Shown here: piece after piece, positions 1 to 8,820 of the stretch | Layout of the letters: each line of letters starts with the position of its first letter | How positions within the stretch are numbered: the stretch's first letter is position 1 | Origin: an uncultured Pelagimonas sp. | GTDB taxonomy: Bacteria > Pseudomonadota > Alphaproteobacteria > Rhodobacterales > Rhodobacteraceae | Length of the DNA stretch: 64,000 nucleotides | Direction: 5' to 3' | Assembly (NCBI GenBank): GCA_947499735.1 | Contig: CANMPP010000001.1 | Coordinates: forward strand, 1,612,001-1,676,000 | Notes under the pieces: generated by a model | Database searches by the model: none | The model's input: only the letters and a program-made list of their open reading frames with translations | Told to the model about the DNA's origin: nothing | Position numbers and translations under genes: made by a program

Positions 1-153
1 GTCAGATTTCCGACTGGTCCTTGCCGGGAGCGGATGGAAAAATGTACGGGCACTTTACGACTCGGGTGATGTTAGAGCATATACCTGACTCGACGCGCGC
101 CCAGCTTGCGGCGCGATTACAACCCAAACCTACCCCATCGAACTGGTAAACCT

Positions 154-540
154 ATGCAACACCTCGCTCTTGTCGCCGTTTTGGTGCCTCACTACGATGA
201 AGGCATCGATTTTTTCACCCGCACCCTTGGCTTTGATCTGCTGGAAGATACGGATTTGGGAAACGAAAAGCGCTGGGTCCGTGTAGCCCCCAAAGGGGCA
301 CAAACCCAGTTCCTTTTGGCCCGTGCAGTCGGCGATCAACGCGACACGATTGGCGCGCAAGGCGGCGGTCGGGTCTGGCTGTTCCTGCAAACGGATGATT
401 TTGCACGCGACCATGCCGCCTATCTGGCCGCTGGCGTAACATTTGAAGAACCCCCGCGCGTCGAACCTTATGGCACCGTCGCCGTATTCCGCGACCCATG
501 GGGCAATCGTTGGGACCTGATTGAATTCGCCCCCACGTGA
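154..540 (+). CDS. VOC (glyoxalase/bleomycin-resistance fold) family protein
   Basis: A 128-aa single-domain protein of the vicinal-oxygen-chelate superfamily. The start MQHLALVAVLVPHYDEG gives the usual first beta strand of the fold, so I use this ATG and not one 48 bases upstream. The N-terminal half carries IDFFTRTLGFDLLEDT, typical of the first beta-alpha-beta-beta-beta unit. The C-terminal half carries AVFRDPWGNRWDLIE, the usual DPxGN(x)W(D/E)L(I/V)E ending with its putative metal-ligand Glu. Members bind a divalent metal and act as lyases, dioxygenases or resistance proteins; nothing here identifies the substrate. It stands alone, just upstream of the tRNA-Gly pair. Fold assignment is firm; function unknown. 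Confidence 0.85.
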   Translation: MQHLALVAVLVPHYDEGIDFFTRTLGFDLLEDTDLGNEKRWVRVAPKGAQTQFLLARAVGDQRDTIGAQGGGRVWLFLQTDDFARDHAAYLAAGVTFEEPPRVEPYGTVAVFRDPWGNRWDLIEFAPT

Positions 541-652
541 TCGGCAGCCACGCTGTTTTTCCTAGGAAATGTAAAAATCCGCAAATCAGTTTCATTTTCC
601 TCTTGCACCCTGCGGCGCAGAGGGCTAAATCCCCCCGCACACCAACTGGTAT

Positions 653-727
653 GCGGGCGTAGCTCAGGGGTAGAGCATAACCTTGCCAAGGTTAGGGTCG
701 GGCGTTCGAATCGCCTCGCCCGCTCCA
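653..727 (+). tRNA. tRNA-Gly(GCC), copy 1
   Basis: A 75-nt cloverleaf including an encoded CCA. The acceptor stem GCGGGCG pairs with CGCCCGC. The D arm begins GTAGCTCAGGGG, the anticodon loop TTGCCAA gives anticodon GCC, and the T loop is TTCGAAT. It is identical to a second copy starting 143 bases further on. Confidence 0.97.
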
Positions 728-795
728 AGTTGGGAAATCTGTTTTACCCAAACAGATTAAGACGCGGCTCTCACCCGGAGCTGATCGATGGTTAA

Positions 796-870
796 GCGGG
801 CGTAGCTCAGGGGTAGAGCATAACCTTGCCAAGGTTAGGGTCGGGCGTTCGAATCGCCTCGCCCGCTCCA
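796..870 (+). tRNA. tRNA-Gly(GCC), copy 2
   Basis: Identical over 75 nt to the copy at 653-727, with encoded CCA, anticodon GCC and the same arms. The 68-base spacer between the copies is unrelated to the gene bodies, so this is a tandem duplication probably transcribed as one unit. Confidence 0.97.
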
Positions 871-892
871 TCGGATCACTTTTCTTCTACGA

Positions 893-1492
893 CTAATCCA
901 CAGTGATAACTTGGCCTGTCATAGGGCCTTCGACAGCCTTGACATAGGCGCGGGCTACATCAGACGTTGCAACCGGTTTATGGCCGGGAAACCATGCGCC
1001 ATATTTGTCTTCTGACACGTCTATCAAACCTGGGCTCACAACATTAATGCGGGCACCACGTGGCATTTCCAATGCGGCACCTTTCACAAAGCCCGCCAAA
1101 GCCCCATTGGCCGTCGCAGCATTTGCCCCCATCAGAATGGGATCACGATCCAAAATGCCGCTGGTCAATGTAAATGACCCGCCATCCGCGATTGCATCCA
1201 ACCCCGCCAAGACCAGGTTCACCTGCCCCATCACCTTATGCGTCAGGCCCTTCATAAAGCTGTCTTGCGTAAAATCCTGAAGGTTCGCAAAGGTCGTATC
1301 CCCCGCACAGGACACAAGCGCATCAAAACGCCCTATCTGAGCATAGAGCGCCCTAACCGCGTCCAGGTCCGTCACATCAACCTGATAATCCCCGCTGGTG
1401 CGTCCAACGGTGACAATCTCATGCTTGCCCGTCAAACCCGATAAAGCGGCCCGTCCAATATCGCCACCGGCACCCACCAATATGACCTTCAT
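893..1492 (-). CDS. Short-chain dehydrogenase/reductase family protein, atypical active site
   Basis: A 199-aa compact Rossmann protein. The N-terminus MKVILVGAGGDIGRAAL is a nucleotide-binding glycine motif, followed by an SDR-like SCAGDTTFA segment where NNAG normally sits. I chose the ATG at 1492 because AAGGA lies eight bases before it; an ATG three codons upstream overlaps that ribosome site. The usual YxxxK catalytic pair is not visible: the region after the active-site Ser reads GANAATANGALAGFVKG. This degenerate form occurs in a subset of short SDRs. It could still bind NAD(P) but may not be a classical dehydrogenase. It is a single gene facing the tRNAs. Confidence 0.8.
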   Translation of the reverse strand: MKVILVGAGGDIGRAALSGLTGKHEIVTVGRTSGDYQVDVTDLDAVRALYAQIGRFDALVSCAGDTTFANLQDFTQDSFMKGLTHKVMGQVNLVLAGLDAIADGGSFTLTSGILDRDPILMGANAATANGALAGFVKGAALEMPRGARINVVSPGLIDVSEDKYGAWFPGHKPVATSDVARAYVKAVEGPMTGQVITVD

Positions 1493-1620
1493 CGCTGGCA
1501 TCCTTGTCCAATTGTTTTAACTTAACAGGACCTAAGGGGTGAAATTATATTTTCAAGGTTATCGAAATATATATTCCCAGAGGCCCTGTTTCATTGAAAA
1601 AGTACGCCTAGTGTTTCACG

Positions 1621-2724
1621 TCAGCGCGCCAAGACACGCATCCGGCTGTCAAATTCACCACGATCAACGTAACAACCATGCAAATGACGATACCCAGTGG
1701 ATGGATCAAATGCTTCACGCCCGTGCAGCGCGCGGCGATTGTCAAAGACCACCATTTCGCCCGCCTGCAGTTTTAACGTCACTAGGTATTTCGCATCCCG
1801 CGTCATCTCCATCATCTTGCGATAGGCGGCGTAGAATGGCGCCATGTGTTCAGGTGGGAGGTCCAAGATATCCGCAATATGGGCGTTGAACGCGAATTCA
1901 TACACGTCACCATCCCCATTCACCCGGATCACTTCCTTACGCGACCGAATATCACACCCGGCATCATGGAAACGAAATGGAATAGTCGTTGTGCTAAGCA
2001 GGGCAAAAGCCGCGGGGTCTATGGTGCGCAAGTCATTTGCAATCGCAAACCCATCACAGAACAAGGACCCTCCCCCAACAGCGTCATTCGCCAAGCAATG
2101 CAAAAACTGGAACCCCGGCGCCAATTCCTGATTGGGCAAATCCGTGTGCATCGGCAAAGCAATCGGCGTGTATGCCAGATTATTTGGGTTTGGTTTGGAT
2201 TTAACCTCGAAGGTCAGGCCGAAATTGGTTTCGCGCAAAAACCCAATACGGCGCGCCACATCCATGCCAGCCTCAGTGCTATCAGCAAGACCTTCAACGA
2301 TGGACAGGCCATAGGCTTTGGTGTCCTGCATCCATGTTTGCAAAGCAGAATCGTCCGCTAGAACAGCGTCAGCCTTCGCACGGGGGATACCGGCGGCGCC
2401 AAGGCCTGAGCGCCACAGAATGGAGGGAATATCGGCAGGATCAACCCGGCGCGTTCCCGGACGATTTGCAGCCAACCAATCCAGTTCCAATCGGGTTACA
2501 GTGTCCGACCATGTGATAGAAAGATCTCGATCACTGATCTGCACCTGCTGCGCGGTCAAATCCCGCGGCAGTTCGGTCAGATCCGCAATACGTTCCTTGG
2601 TATCAGGATGAAGGCCCGCGGGATCATTGTCGCGCAGCCATATATAGGGAAACAAATTGGTCGAGCCATCGGGCCATGTCACTTCGACAGAGGACAGGTC
2701 CGGGCGCATGACAGCATTGGTCAT
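1621..2724 (-). CDS. Gamma-butyrobetaine hydroxylase-like Fe(II)/2-oxoglutarate dioxygenase
   Basis: A 367-aa protein with the two-part layout of the BBOX/TMLH family: an N-terminal DUF971-type domain (about residues 10-95, with PYIWLRDNDPAG) followed by a TauD/TfdA catalytic domain. The iron facial triad is visible as HTD in LPMHTDLPNQE and a distal His in DNRRALHGREAF; a 2-oxoglutarate Arg lies shortly after. Characterised relatives hydroxylate gamma-butyrobetaine to carnitine. The N-terminal Zn-binding cysteines of classical members (LRDNCxCxxC) are absent here: the stretch is LRDNDPAGLHP. That weakens the exact substrate call. AGGAG precedes the ATG. It is monocistronic, divergent from hisB. 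Confidence 0.8.
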   Translation of the reverse strand: MTNAVMRPDLSSVEVTWPDGSTNLFPYIWLRDNDPAGLHPDTKERIADLTELPRDLTAQQVQISDRDLSITWSDTVTRLELDWLAANRPGTRRVDPADIPSILWRSGLGAAGIPRAKADAVLADDSALQTWMQDTKAYGLSIVEGLADSTEAGMDVARRIGFLRETNFGLTFEVKSKPNPNNLAYTPIALPMHTDLPNQELAPGFQFLHCLANDAVGGGSLFCDGFAIANDLRTIDPAAFALLSTTTIPFRFHDAGCDIRSRKEVIRVNGDGDVYEFAFNAHIADILDLPPEHMAPFYAAYRKMMEMTRDAKYLVTLKLQAGEMVVFDNRRALHGREAFDPSTGYRHLHGCYVDRGEFDSRMRVLAR

Positions 2725-2990
2725 GTGAGATCTCCTAAGATCAGAAAATTATGAGAAAGAGTTGGAAAAGCAGATTAGGCCACCGCTGCGGGGGGCGGCC
2801 ACCAATCATAAGCTTTTCGATAGGGATGTCCGGGCATACGACCCAGAACAATCGCGTCTCTCATATCACGCTTTCCGCGTCCAATTTGTCTCACATCAGG
2901 GTGCCAGCCCGCGGACTATGTGACAAGCCCCTTTTCGACAAAAGCATGACCGCCTATAACCATGCGAAACAAAAAGCTAGGGAATTTCCA

Positions 2991-3578
2991 ATGCGCACAG
3001 CCAGCCTGTCCCGCAAAACCGCCGAAACCGAGATTGCACTAAACATCAATCTCGATGGCACCGGCGAATATGACATTCAGACCGGCGTTGGTTTCTTTGA
3101 CCATATGCTAGACCAACTGGCGCGCCATTCCCTAATCGATATGACCATTCGCGCAAAAGGCGATTATCATATCGATGACCACCACACGGTTGAGGATGTG
3201 GGCATCGCGTTGGGCCAGGCATTGGCACAAGCCCTGGGCGACAAACGCGGCATCCGTCGATATGGCGACTGTCACCTCGCGATGGACGATACGCTGATCC
3301 GATCAGCATTAGACCTGTCTGCCCGCCCCTACCTGATCTGGAACGTGGATATGCCAACCGCAAAGATTGGAACATTTGACACCGAATTGGTGCGCGAATT
3401 TTTCCAAGGCTTCAGCACCCATGGTGGCATTACACTGCACGTGGACAAATTGCATGGCTTGAACAGTCACCATATCGCGGAGGCCACGTTTAAATCGGTC
3501 GCCCGGGCATTGCGCGTGGCTGTCGAATCTGACCCCCGCAAATCAGATGCGATTCCATCAACAAAAGGGTCGCTCTAA
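2991..3578 (+). CDS. hisB: Imidazoleglycerol-phosphate dehydratase
   Basis: A 195-aa monofunctional HisB, the sixth step of histidine synthesis: it dehydrates imidazole-glycerol phosphate to imidazole-acetol phosphate using two Mn ions. The repeated metal-binding signatures are clear: [30 protein letters not shown], and the second-half counterparts [14 protein letters not shown] and [11 protein letters not shown]. The ATG at 2991 begins [15 protein letters not shown], the standard N-terminus; the open frame upstream is non-conserved. It opens a local group of histidine genes on the plus strand (hisH, hisA, hisF and hisE follow) but has its own downstream terminator, so it is probably transcribed separately. 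Confidence 0.97.
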   Translation: MRTASLSRKTAETEIALNINLDGTGEYDIQTGVGFFDHMLDQLARHSLIDMTIRAKGDYHIDDHHTVEDVGIALGQALAQALGDKRGIRRYGDCHLAMDDTLIRSALDLSARPYLIWNVDMPTAKIGTFDTELVREFFQGFSTHGGITLHVDKLHGLNSHHIAEATFKSVARALRVAVESDPRKSDAIPSTKGSL

Positions 3579-3612
3579 GCAGTCCAAACGTCTCAAAAAT
3601 TGCACATATTCA

Positions 3613-3644
3613 CGGGTCCAAAGCATTTTGGGCCCGTTTCTTTT
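3613..3644 (+). terminator. Rho-independent terminator after hisB
   Basis: A ten-base-pair stem CGGGTCCAAA/TTTGGGCCCG with one G-U pair and a four-base loop, followed by TTTCTTTT. It lies 35 bases after the hisB stop. The rest of 3645-3877 is AT-rich, with no gene that I can support. Confidence 0.8.
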
Positions 3645-3877
3645 GCACGTATTAAGTGTATGCAAGCGATCCGCCGCAAGCCCCACAATACATGACACTT
3701 TTTGAGCAATAAGGGGCCAAATGGATTTCCGACAATTACAAAACACCTTAAAAATCACTAATTTTTCAAAAAACCCTGTTAACAAATTGAATTTTCAGTT
3801 AATCATTCATTAATACAAGTCTACTTTTCCCGCGTATTTAGCGCATTCACACGTAATTTACTAAGTTGGGAATTTAA

Positions 3878-5056
3878 GTGCCTAGTTATACCTATATTGG
3901 ATATGCCCCCGGCTCACTTTCGATTGGTGCGACCTTTTCTCTGTCTGGATCCTACAGCCCATACACAGACCGCTTAAACTTTGAAATCGATGATGCCGCG
4001 TCAGGAAATACGATCGGTTTTGGAGGAAACAGCCATATTGATAATGGCGTTTTGTTTGACGGTGACCGGTACGCCGATGAGACGGGCGATGACGCAACGC
4101 AAACCGGATCGGTCATAAGCTTTGATGGAACCACGACGATTGATTCAGGATCAATCTATCTGGAACAATCCTTTACGCTGACCAAACCTGGTGGCGGAAG
4201 TATTAGTGTCTATCAGGTTGAAATTGACGGAACACTGGCGGGCTTCATCGTATCTGAGCAGCTGGTAGAGGGTGTCAATTACAACTACTCTTCGTCCAAC
4301 GTGCAGCCCTTCAATGCACCTACATATGCGAACCTCGTAGACGTCTTGTGTTTTACCCGAAATACACTGATCGCGACCGACACAGGCGAAGTAGACGTTC
4401 AATCACTACAGGTGGGCGACCTCGTACAGACCGCCTATAATGGGTTGCAACCTATTCGCTGGATTGGAAAAACAACTGTTTCCCCCGCTGACTTGGAAGC
4501 CACGCAGAAACTACGGCCGATAAAAATTGCCAAAAACGCTTTGGGACAAAACCTGCCGAAACGCGACCTTATTGTGTCTCGCCAGCATCGCATGGTGATA
4601 TCATCCACAATCGTACAGCGGATGTTTGGGGAAGAATCTGTTCTGATTGGCGCAAACAAATTGGTTGGCCTTCCCGGCATTCAAATCGACACTGGCACAG
4701 ATACTGTTGAATATTTCCACGTGCTGCTGGACAATCACGAGGTGCTGTTCGCAGAAGGTGCACCCACGGAAAGTTTTTATACCGGCGCGCAAGGGCTTAG
4801 CACATTGGGCCAAGAGGCCCGTGAAGAAATTGAACTTCTTTATCCGGAAATCGTGCAGCCAGATTACCGTCCAATATCAGCGCTTCCCATCCCCAATGGC
4901 AAACGGCAGAAAAAGTTGATCGCACGGCACAAACGAAATCGTAAGCCACTGTTAAGGGGCACGCGAGAAACAAATATATTGGCTGCCAAACGTCGAAAAC
5001 TCAGCGCAAAGCTGCGCGATAGCACCATAGCATCAGACAGCGCTTATATTCACTAG
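3878..5056 (+). CDS. Hint (Hedgehog/intein) domain protein
   Basis: A 392-aa protein with a GTG start preceded by GGGA five bases upstream. Residues 1-145 form a Gly/Ser/Thr-rich beta-type region without recognisable family. From about residue 150 a Hint_2-type domain begins at Cys (VLCFTRNTLIATDTG), followed by VQSLQVGDLV, PIRWIGKT and the second signature IVSRQHRMVIS, then FHVLLDNHEVLFAEG. This arrangement is common in Rhodobacterales surface or secreted proteins. No His-Asn splice junction or C-extein is seen, so protein splicing is unlikely; self-cleavage at the Cys is possible. The last 60 residues are strongly basic (RQKKLIARHKRNRK). There is no Sec signal peptide. It sits between hisB and hisH without functional link. 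Confidence 0.82.
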   Translation: MPSYTYIGYAPGSLSIGATFSLSGSYSPYTDRLNFEIDDAASGNTIGFGGNSHIDNGVLFDGDRYADETGDDATQTGSVISFDGTTTIDSGSIYLEQSFTLTKPGGGSISVYQVEIDGTLAGFIVSEQLVEGVNYNYSSSNVQPFNAPTYANLVDVLCFTRNTLIATDTGEVDVQSLQVGDLVQTAYNGLQPIRWIGKTTVSPADLEATQKLRPIKIAKNALGQNLPKRDLIVSRQHRMVISSTIVQRMFGEESVLIGANKLVGLPGIQIDTGTDTVEYFHVLLDNHEVLFAEGAPTESFYTGAQGLSTLGQEAREEIELLYPEIVQPDYRPISALPIPNGKRQKKLIARHKRNRKPLLRGTRETNILAAKRRKLSAKLRDSTIASDSAYIH

Positions 5057-5140
5057 ATCTGTCGGTTGTTGCATCAAGGCTTGACCTTGCGCCCTCATCA
5101 AGGCACCTGTCGTGTCGCGCAAAGAGAAAGGGCCACAGAC

Positions 5141-5776
5141 ATGCTGACAGCGATCATTGATTATGAAAGTGGCAATCTACATTCTGCGCAAAAAGCATTT
5201 CAGAAAATGGCGCAGGATACCGATGCGGGCGATGTGATCATCACCGATAAGGCCGAGGTCGTTTCAAAGGCAGACCGCATTGTTTTGCCCGGCGATGGTG
5301 CATTCCCCTCATGTGCAAGCGCCCTGCGCGCCTCTGGTTGCTTTGATGCTTTGGTAGAAGCTGTTCAGGTCAAAGCCCGCCCTTTTATGGGGATCTGCGT
5401 GGGCATGCAGTTGATGGCCGAAAAAGGGTTTGAATATGAGGAAACCGATGGTCTGGGTTGGGTCAATGGCGCGGTTCGAAAAATCGCCCCCAAAGATACA
5501 TCTCTAAAAATTCCACATATGGGGTGGAATGATTTGGTCGTTGATCAGGCGCACCCTGTTCTGGATGGCCTTACGACCGGAGATCATGCGTATTTTGTGC
5601 ATTCATATCAAATGGAAATGAGTGATTTGGGACAACGCATTGCGCATGTCGACTATGGCAGAGATGTGACCGCGATCGTTGGGCGCGACACCATGCTGGG
5701 TCTACAATTTCACCCGGAAAAAAGTGCTGATGCGGGTCTGCGCATGATTGCCAATTTCCTGAAATGGGCGCCTTGA
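5141..5776 (+). CDS. hisH: Imidazole glycerol phosphate synthase, glutaminase subunit
   Basis: A 211-aa class I glutamine amidotransferase that hydrolyses glutamine and channels ammonia to HisF. Visible motifs are the N-terminal MLTAIIDYESGNLHS, the nucleophile region PFMGICVGMQLM with catalytic Cys, and the His-Glu pair in LGLQFHPEKSADAG. The oxyanion-side motif RIVLPGDGAF is also present. The ATG at 5141 is chosen because the conserved protein begins there; the 25 codons before it are not family-like. The partner hisF lies about 1.9 kb downstream with hisA and two unrelated genes between. Confidence 0.97.
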   Translation: MLTAIIDYESGNLHSAQKAFQKMAQDTDAGDVIITDKAEVVSKADRIVLPGDGAFPSCASALRASGCFDALVEAVQVKARPFMGICVGMQLMAEKGFEYEETDGLGWVNGAVRKIAPKDTSLKIPHMGWNDLVVDQAHPVLDGLTTGDHAYFVHSYQMEMSDLGQRIAHVDYGRDVTAIVGRDTMLGLQFHPEKSADAGLRMIANFLKWAP

Positions 5777-5812
5777 TCGCAAGACAGGTGCAAGACGCCC
5801 ATAGGTTCGGTG

Positions 5813-6205
5813 TTATTTGATCCGCGTCCAAGTTTGGTCTCGGCATATACCTAGAACGCACCCGGATACTTTTAGGACATTCCCAGACAACGACATTTTG
5901 CTGTTATAGGTTTTGTCCCGGTCCGGTGCCCAAATCTTGCCCTTGCTATAGGCCCCTCCCCCATCGGCCATCATATCCCAGATGATCCGTTTGCCTTTTG
6001 CCGCGCTGTCGAATTCTTTGCCGGATGGATCAAAGCTATTGCTGAGCGTTCCGCAGATTTTACTGCCACAGGCACCGATCGTCACATAGCCAAATGCGCC
6101 ATCATCCCCGGGCTGTGTTTTCCAAACACCATCGACTGGATCCGCAGCATGAGCCATCCCAGCCAACAACAGGGTCGCTGCAAGTACATATCGTTTTTTC
6201 ATCAT
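5813..6205 (-). CDS. Secreted DUF2147 family protein
   Basis: A 130-aa protein with a Sec signal peptide (MMKKRYVLAATLLLAGMAHA, cleavage expected after AHA), then a mature DUF2147-type domain: DPVDGVWKT near the start, GACGSKICG with a likely disulphide, the DPSGKEFD segment, and a C-terminal CVLGICRDQTWTRI. The family is a small lipocalin-like beta protein of unknown role. The doubled ATG at 6200-6205 is preceded by GGAGGAGAG, a strong ribosome site that decides the start; the longer open frame upstream overlaps the hisA promoter region and is not coding. It is transcribed against the his genes. Confidence 0.85.
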   Translation of the reverse strand: MMKKRYVLAATLLLAGMAHAADPVDGVWKTQPGDDGAFGYVTIGACGSKICGTLSNSFDPSGKEFDSAAKGKRIIWDMMADGGGAYSKGKIWAPDRDKTYNSKMSLSGNVLKVSGCVLGICRDQTWTRIK

Positions 6206-6394
6206 CTCTCTCCTCCTCCGATCTGGGAACACTGCGCCTTGGATCCAATCGACGCAACAATGACGCCGGGTCGTGACGTATCGACACTTTGGTAAGACAA
6301 ACTTATCCAAGGACAGGGCAGCTCTGCCTGTTGCAACCTGCGCAGCGCAAGGGTAACCAGCACGAAACATACGCAACCCGCTATGGAGCTTCAC

Positions 6395-7117
6395 ATGATC
6401 CTCTACCCCGCAATCGACCTAAAAGATGGCCAAGCCGTTCGCCTATTGCGTGGTGAAATGGACAAAGCCACCGTATTCAACGACGATCCTGCCGCACAGG
6501 CCCGTGCTTTTGTCGAAGCAGGGTGTGAATGGTTGCACCTAGTGGACCTGAACGGGGCCTTTGCTGGTGAGCCGGTCAACGCAGCCCCGGTTGAGGCCAT
6601 TTTGTCCGAATGCAAAGTGCCCGCACAATTGGGCGGCGGCATCCGGGACATGGCCACGATCGAAATGTGGCTGTCCAAAGGGTTGGAGCGTGTGATCCTA
6701 GGCACAGTGGCCGTTGAAAACCCTGATTTGGTGCGCGAGGCGGCCAAGGCATTCCCGGGCAAAGTCGCCGTTGGCATCGACGCCAAAGGCGGCAAGGTCG
6801 CCACCAAGGGCTGGGCCAATGTGACTGATGTTGATGCCACAGATTTGGCGCGCAGCTTTGAAGATGATGGCGTCTGCGCCATTATCTACACAGATATCAA
6901 CCGCGATGGTGCGATGCAGGGCCCGAACACCGAGGCAACGGCCGATCTGGCCCGCGCCGTATCGATACCCGTCATCGCATCTGGTGGTGTGTCCTCTATC
7001 AAGGACCTAACAGACCTACGCGATTGTGGTGCAGACCTGAATGGCGCCATCTCCGGTCGCGCCCTGTATGATGGCGCAATTGACCTTGGCGAAGCTTTGA
7101 AAGCTTTGCAGGGCTAA
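6395..7117 (+). CDS. hisA: ProFAR isomerase
   Basis: A 240-aa (beta/alpha)8 barrel, 1-(5-phosphoribosyl)-5-[(5-phosphoribosylamino)methylideneamino]imidazole-4-carboxamide isomerase. [18 protein letters not shown] opens strand 1 with the catalytic Asp. The half-barrel phosphate motifs are [13 protein letters not shown] and [13 protein letters not shown], and the second catalytic Asp lies in [14 protein letters not shown]. The ATG at 6395 matches the conserved N-terminus. It shares fold and half-barrel ancestry with HisF, 600 bases downstream. Confidence 0.97.
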   Translation: MILYPAIDLKDGQAVRLLRGEMDKATVFNDDPAAQARAFVEAGCEWLHLVDLNGAFAGEPVNAAPVEAILSECKVPAQLGGGIRDMATIEMWLSKGLERVILGTVAVENPDLVREAAKAFPGKVAVGIDAKGGKVATKGWANVTDVDATDLARSFEDDGVCAIIYTDINRDGAMQGPNTEATADLARAVSIPVIASGGVSSIKDLTDLRDCGADLNGAISGRALYDGAIDLGEALKALQG

Positions 7118-7214
7118 TACGCTTTTACCATGTGGCAATTTACCCGATTGCCGCATGGTCTGATATCACGCTACAGAACTAAACTGAATGGTTTACATAA
7201 AAGCGAGATACGTC

Positions 7215-7676
7215 ATGTCGATTGTCACAACCTCTGACCTACCAGAATGTAGCGCCCTAAAGCAGCATATTGAAACCGGTGATTTCGTCGATTGCTATGC
7301 CGCCCCCTGTGACATGGCCACACGTCGAGCGGCAGAAATCGCCACAGAGTTCCCAAGCTGGGCCCAAGCATTGGTCAGATTGCGCAACATTCTCGTGTCT
7401 CCATTCGGTTTGAACGACACCTTACCTGAATCCGACAACACTATCGGCTTCTTCCCTGTGACCTATGAAACGGACACAGAGATCTTGGCAGGGTTTAATG
7501 ACAAACATCTCGACTTTCGGCTGTCGATTTTGTCCGAGGGTGGAAAGATCCATATGGCGACTTGGGTTCACCCGCATAATTTGGGCGGACGGCTTTATTT
7601 AACACTGATCATGCCGTTCCACATTCTGATCTGTCGCAATGCTCTAAAACGTGTCTTGCACGCGTCTCAGGCCTAA
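7215..7676 (+). CDS. DUF2867-like protein
   Basis: A 153-aa protein, probably of the DUF2867 family. Recognisable stretches are FPSWAQALVRLRNILVSPFGL in the middle (a helix with an amphipathic face), then TEILAGFNDKHLDFRLS, and a C-terminal hydrophobic segment RLYLTLIMPFHILICRNAL that may lie against a membrane. It has no catalytic motif that I recognise. It lies between hisA and hisF in the same orientation, so it is likely co-transcribed with the histidine genes, but there is no evidence that it acts in that pathway. The start at 7215 follows the AAAAGCGAGATA region; the ATG nine codons upstream is less likely. Confidence 0.7.
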   Translation: MSIVTTSDLPECSALKQHIETGDFVDCYAAPCDMATRRAAEIATEFPSWAQALVRLRNILVSPFGLNDTLPESDNTIGFFPVTYETDTEILAGFNDKHLDFRLSILSEGGKIHMATWVHPHNLGGRLYLTLIMPFHILICRNALKRVLHASQA

Positions 7677-7719
7677 CATCGGCCTTCCCTTTTTGCAGAT
7701 CACCCGCTAATCAGCACCC

Positions 7720-8481
7720 ATGCTGAAGACACGTATCATACCCTGCCTTGATGTCGCCGATGGGCGCGTTGTGAAAGGCGTGAATTTTGTCGGCCTGCGC
7801 GATGCTGGCGATCCTGTGGATGCTGCCCGCGCCTATGACGCGGCGGGGGCTGATGAAATCTGTTTCCTCGACATCCACGCGACGCATGAAAATCGTGGCA
7901 CGATGTTTGATATGGTCACACGCACGGCCGAGCAGTGCTTTATTCCGCTGACCGTCGGCGGTGGTGTTCGCACCGTTGCCGATGTTCGTGCACTTTTGCT
8001 GGCTGGTGCGGATAAGGTGAGCTTTAACTCGGCAGCTGTGGCCAATCCCGATGTTGTGGCTGAGGCTGCGGATCATTTCGGCAGCCAATGCATCGTTTGT
8101 GCTATCGATGCGAAAACCGTGGAACCGGGTCGTTGGGAAATATTCACCCATGGCGGGCGCAAACCAACCGGTATTGACGCGGTCGAATTCGCACGCATGA
8201 TCGCACAGAAAGGTGCGGGGGAAATCCTGCTAACCTCGATGGATCGTGATGGTACGAAATCCGGTTTCAATCTGCCCCTGACCCGTGCCATTTCCGATGC
8301 GGTGAACATCCCTGTTATTGCCTCTGGCGGCGTTGGGAATTTGGATCACCTTGTCGAAGGTGTCACCAAAGGCGGTGCATCTGCTGTGTTGGCCGCGTCC
8401 ATTTTCCATTTCGGCGAATACACTGTGCAAGAGGCCAAAGAACATATGGCTGCTGCGGGCATTCCAATGAGGCTGGCATGA
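7720..8481 (+). CDS. hisF: Imidazole glycerol phosphate synthase, cyclase subunit
   Basis: A 253-aa (beta/alpha)8 barrel that joins HisH-derived ammonia to PRFAR, giving imidazole-glycerol phosphate and AICAR. Start [20 protein letters not shown] holds the first catalytic Asp. Other signatures are [24 protein letters not shown] (phosphate site), the second catalytic Asp in [13 protein letters not shown], and [13 protein letters not shown]. The stop overlaps the start of hisE by four bases (ATGA), indicating translational coupling. Confidence 0.98.
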   Translation: MLKTRIIPCLDVADGRVVKGVNFVGLRDAGDPVDAARAYDAAGADEICFLDIHATHENRGTMFDMVTRTAEQCFIPLTVGGGVRTVADVRALLLAGADKVSFNSAAVANPDVVAEAADHFGSQCIVCAIDAKTVEPGRWEIFTHGGRKPTGIDAVEFARMIAQKGAGEILLTSMDRDGTKSGFNLPLTRAISDAVNIPVIASGGVGNLDHLVEGVTKGGASAVLAASIFHFGEYTVQEAKEHMAAAGIPMRLA

Positions 8482-8789
8482 GCTTTTCCTTAGACGACCT
8501 GGCCCAAATCGTATCCGAGCGCGCAAAAGCGTCGCCCGAGGATAGCTGGACCGCCAAATTGATGGCCAAGGGTCCTGAAAAATGTGCCGAAAAATTCGGG
8601 GAAGAGGCCGTTGAAGCCATTATCGAGGCCGTCAAAGACGATAAAGCAGGCCTAACGAATGAAGCGGCAGATGTATTATTCCACCTTCTCGTCATGTTAG
8701 AGGCACGCAATGTACCCCTGTCTGACGTCATGGATGAATTGGCCCGGCGCACAGGTCAATCTGGCATCGCAGAAAAGGCCGCCCGTTAA
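8478..8789 (+). CDS. hisE: Phosphoribosyl-ATP pyrophosphatase
   Basis: A 103-aa all-alpha MazG-like hydrolase that removes pyrophosphate from PR-ATP, the second step of histidine synthesis. The metal-binding helices show [18 protein letters not shown] and [17 protein letters not shown], the paired ExxE and ExxD motifs of the family. It is a stand-alone HisE, not fused to HisI. It overlaps hisF by four bases and ends the local histidine group. Confidence 0.96.
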   Translation: MSFSLDDLAQIVSERAKASPEDSWTAKLMAKGPEKCAEKFGEEAVEAIIEAVKDDKAGLTNEAADVLFHLLVMLEARNVPLSDVMDELARRTGQSGIAEKAAR

Positions 8790-8820
8790 GGCGACCTGAC
8801 TTCTGCAACGCAGACCAATA

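Noticed and set aside
653-870. tRNA-Gly pair as an integration site
   Set aside because: No integrase, no att-like repeat beyond the tRNA copies themselves, ordinary genes on both sides.
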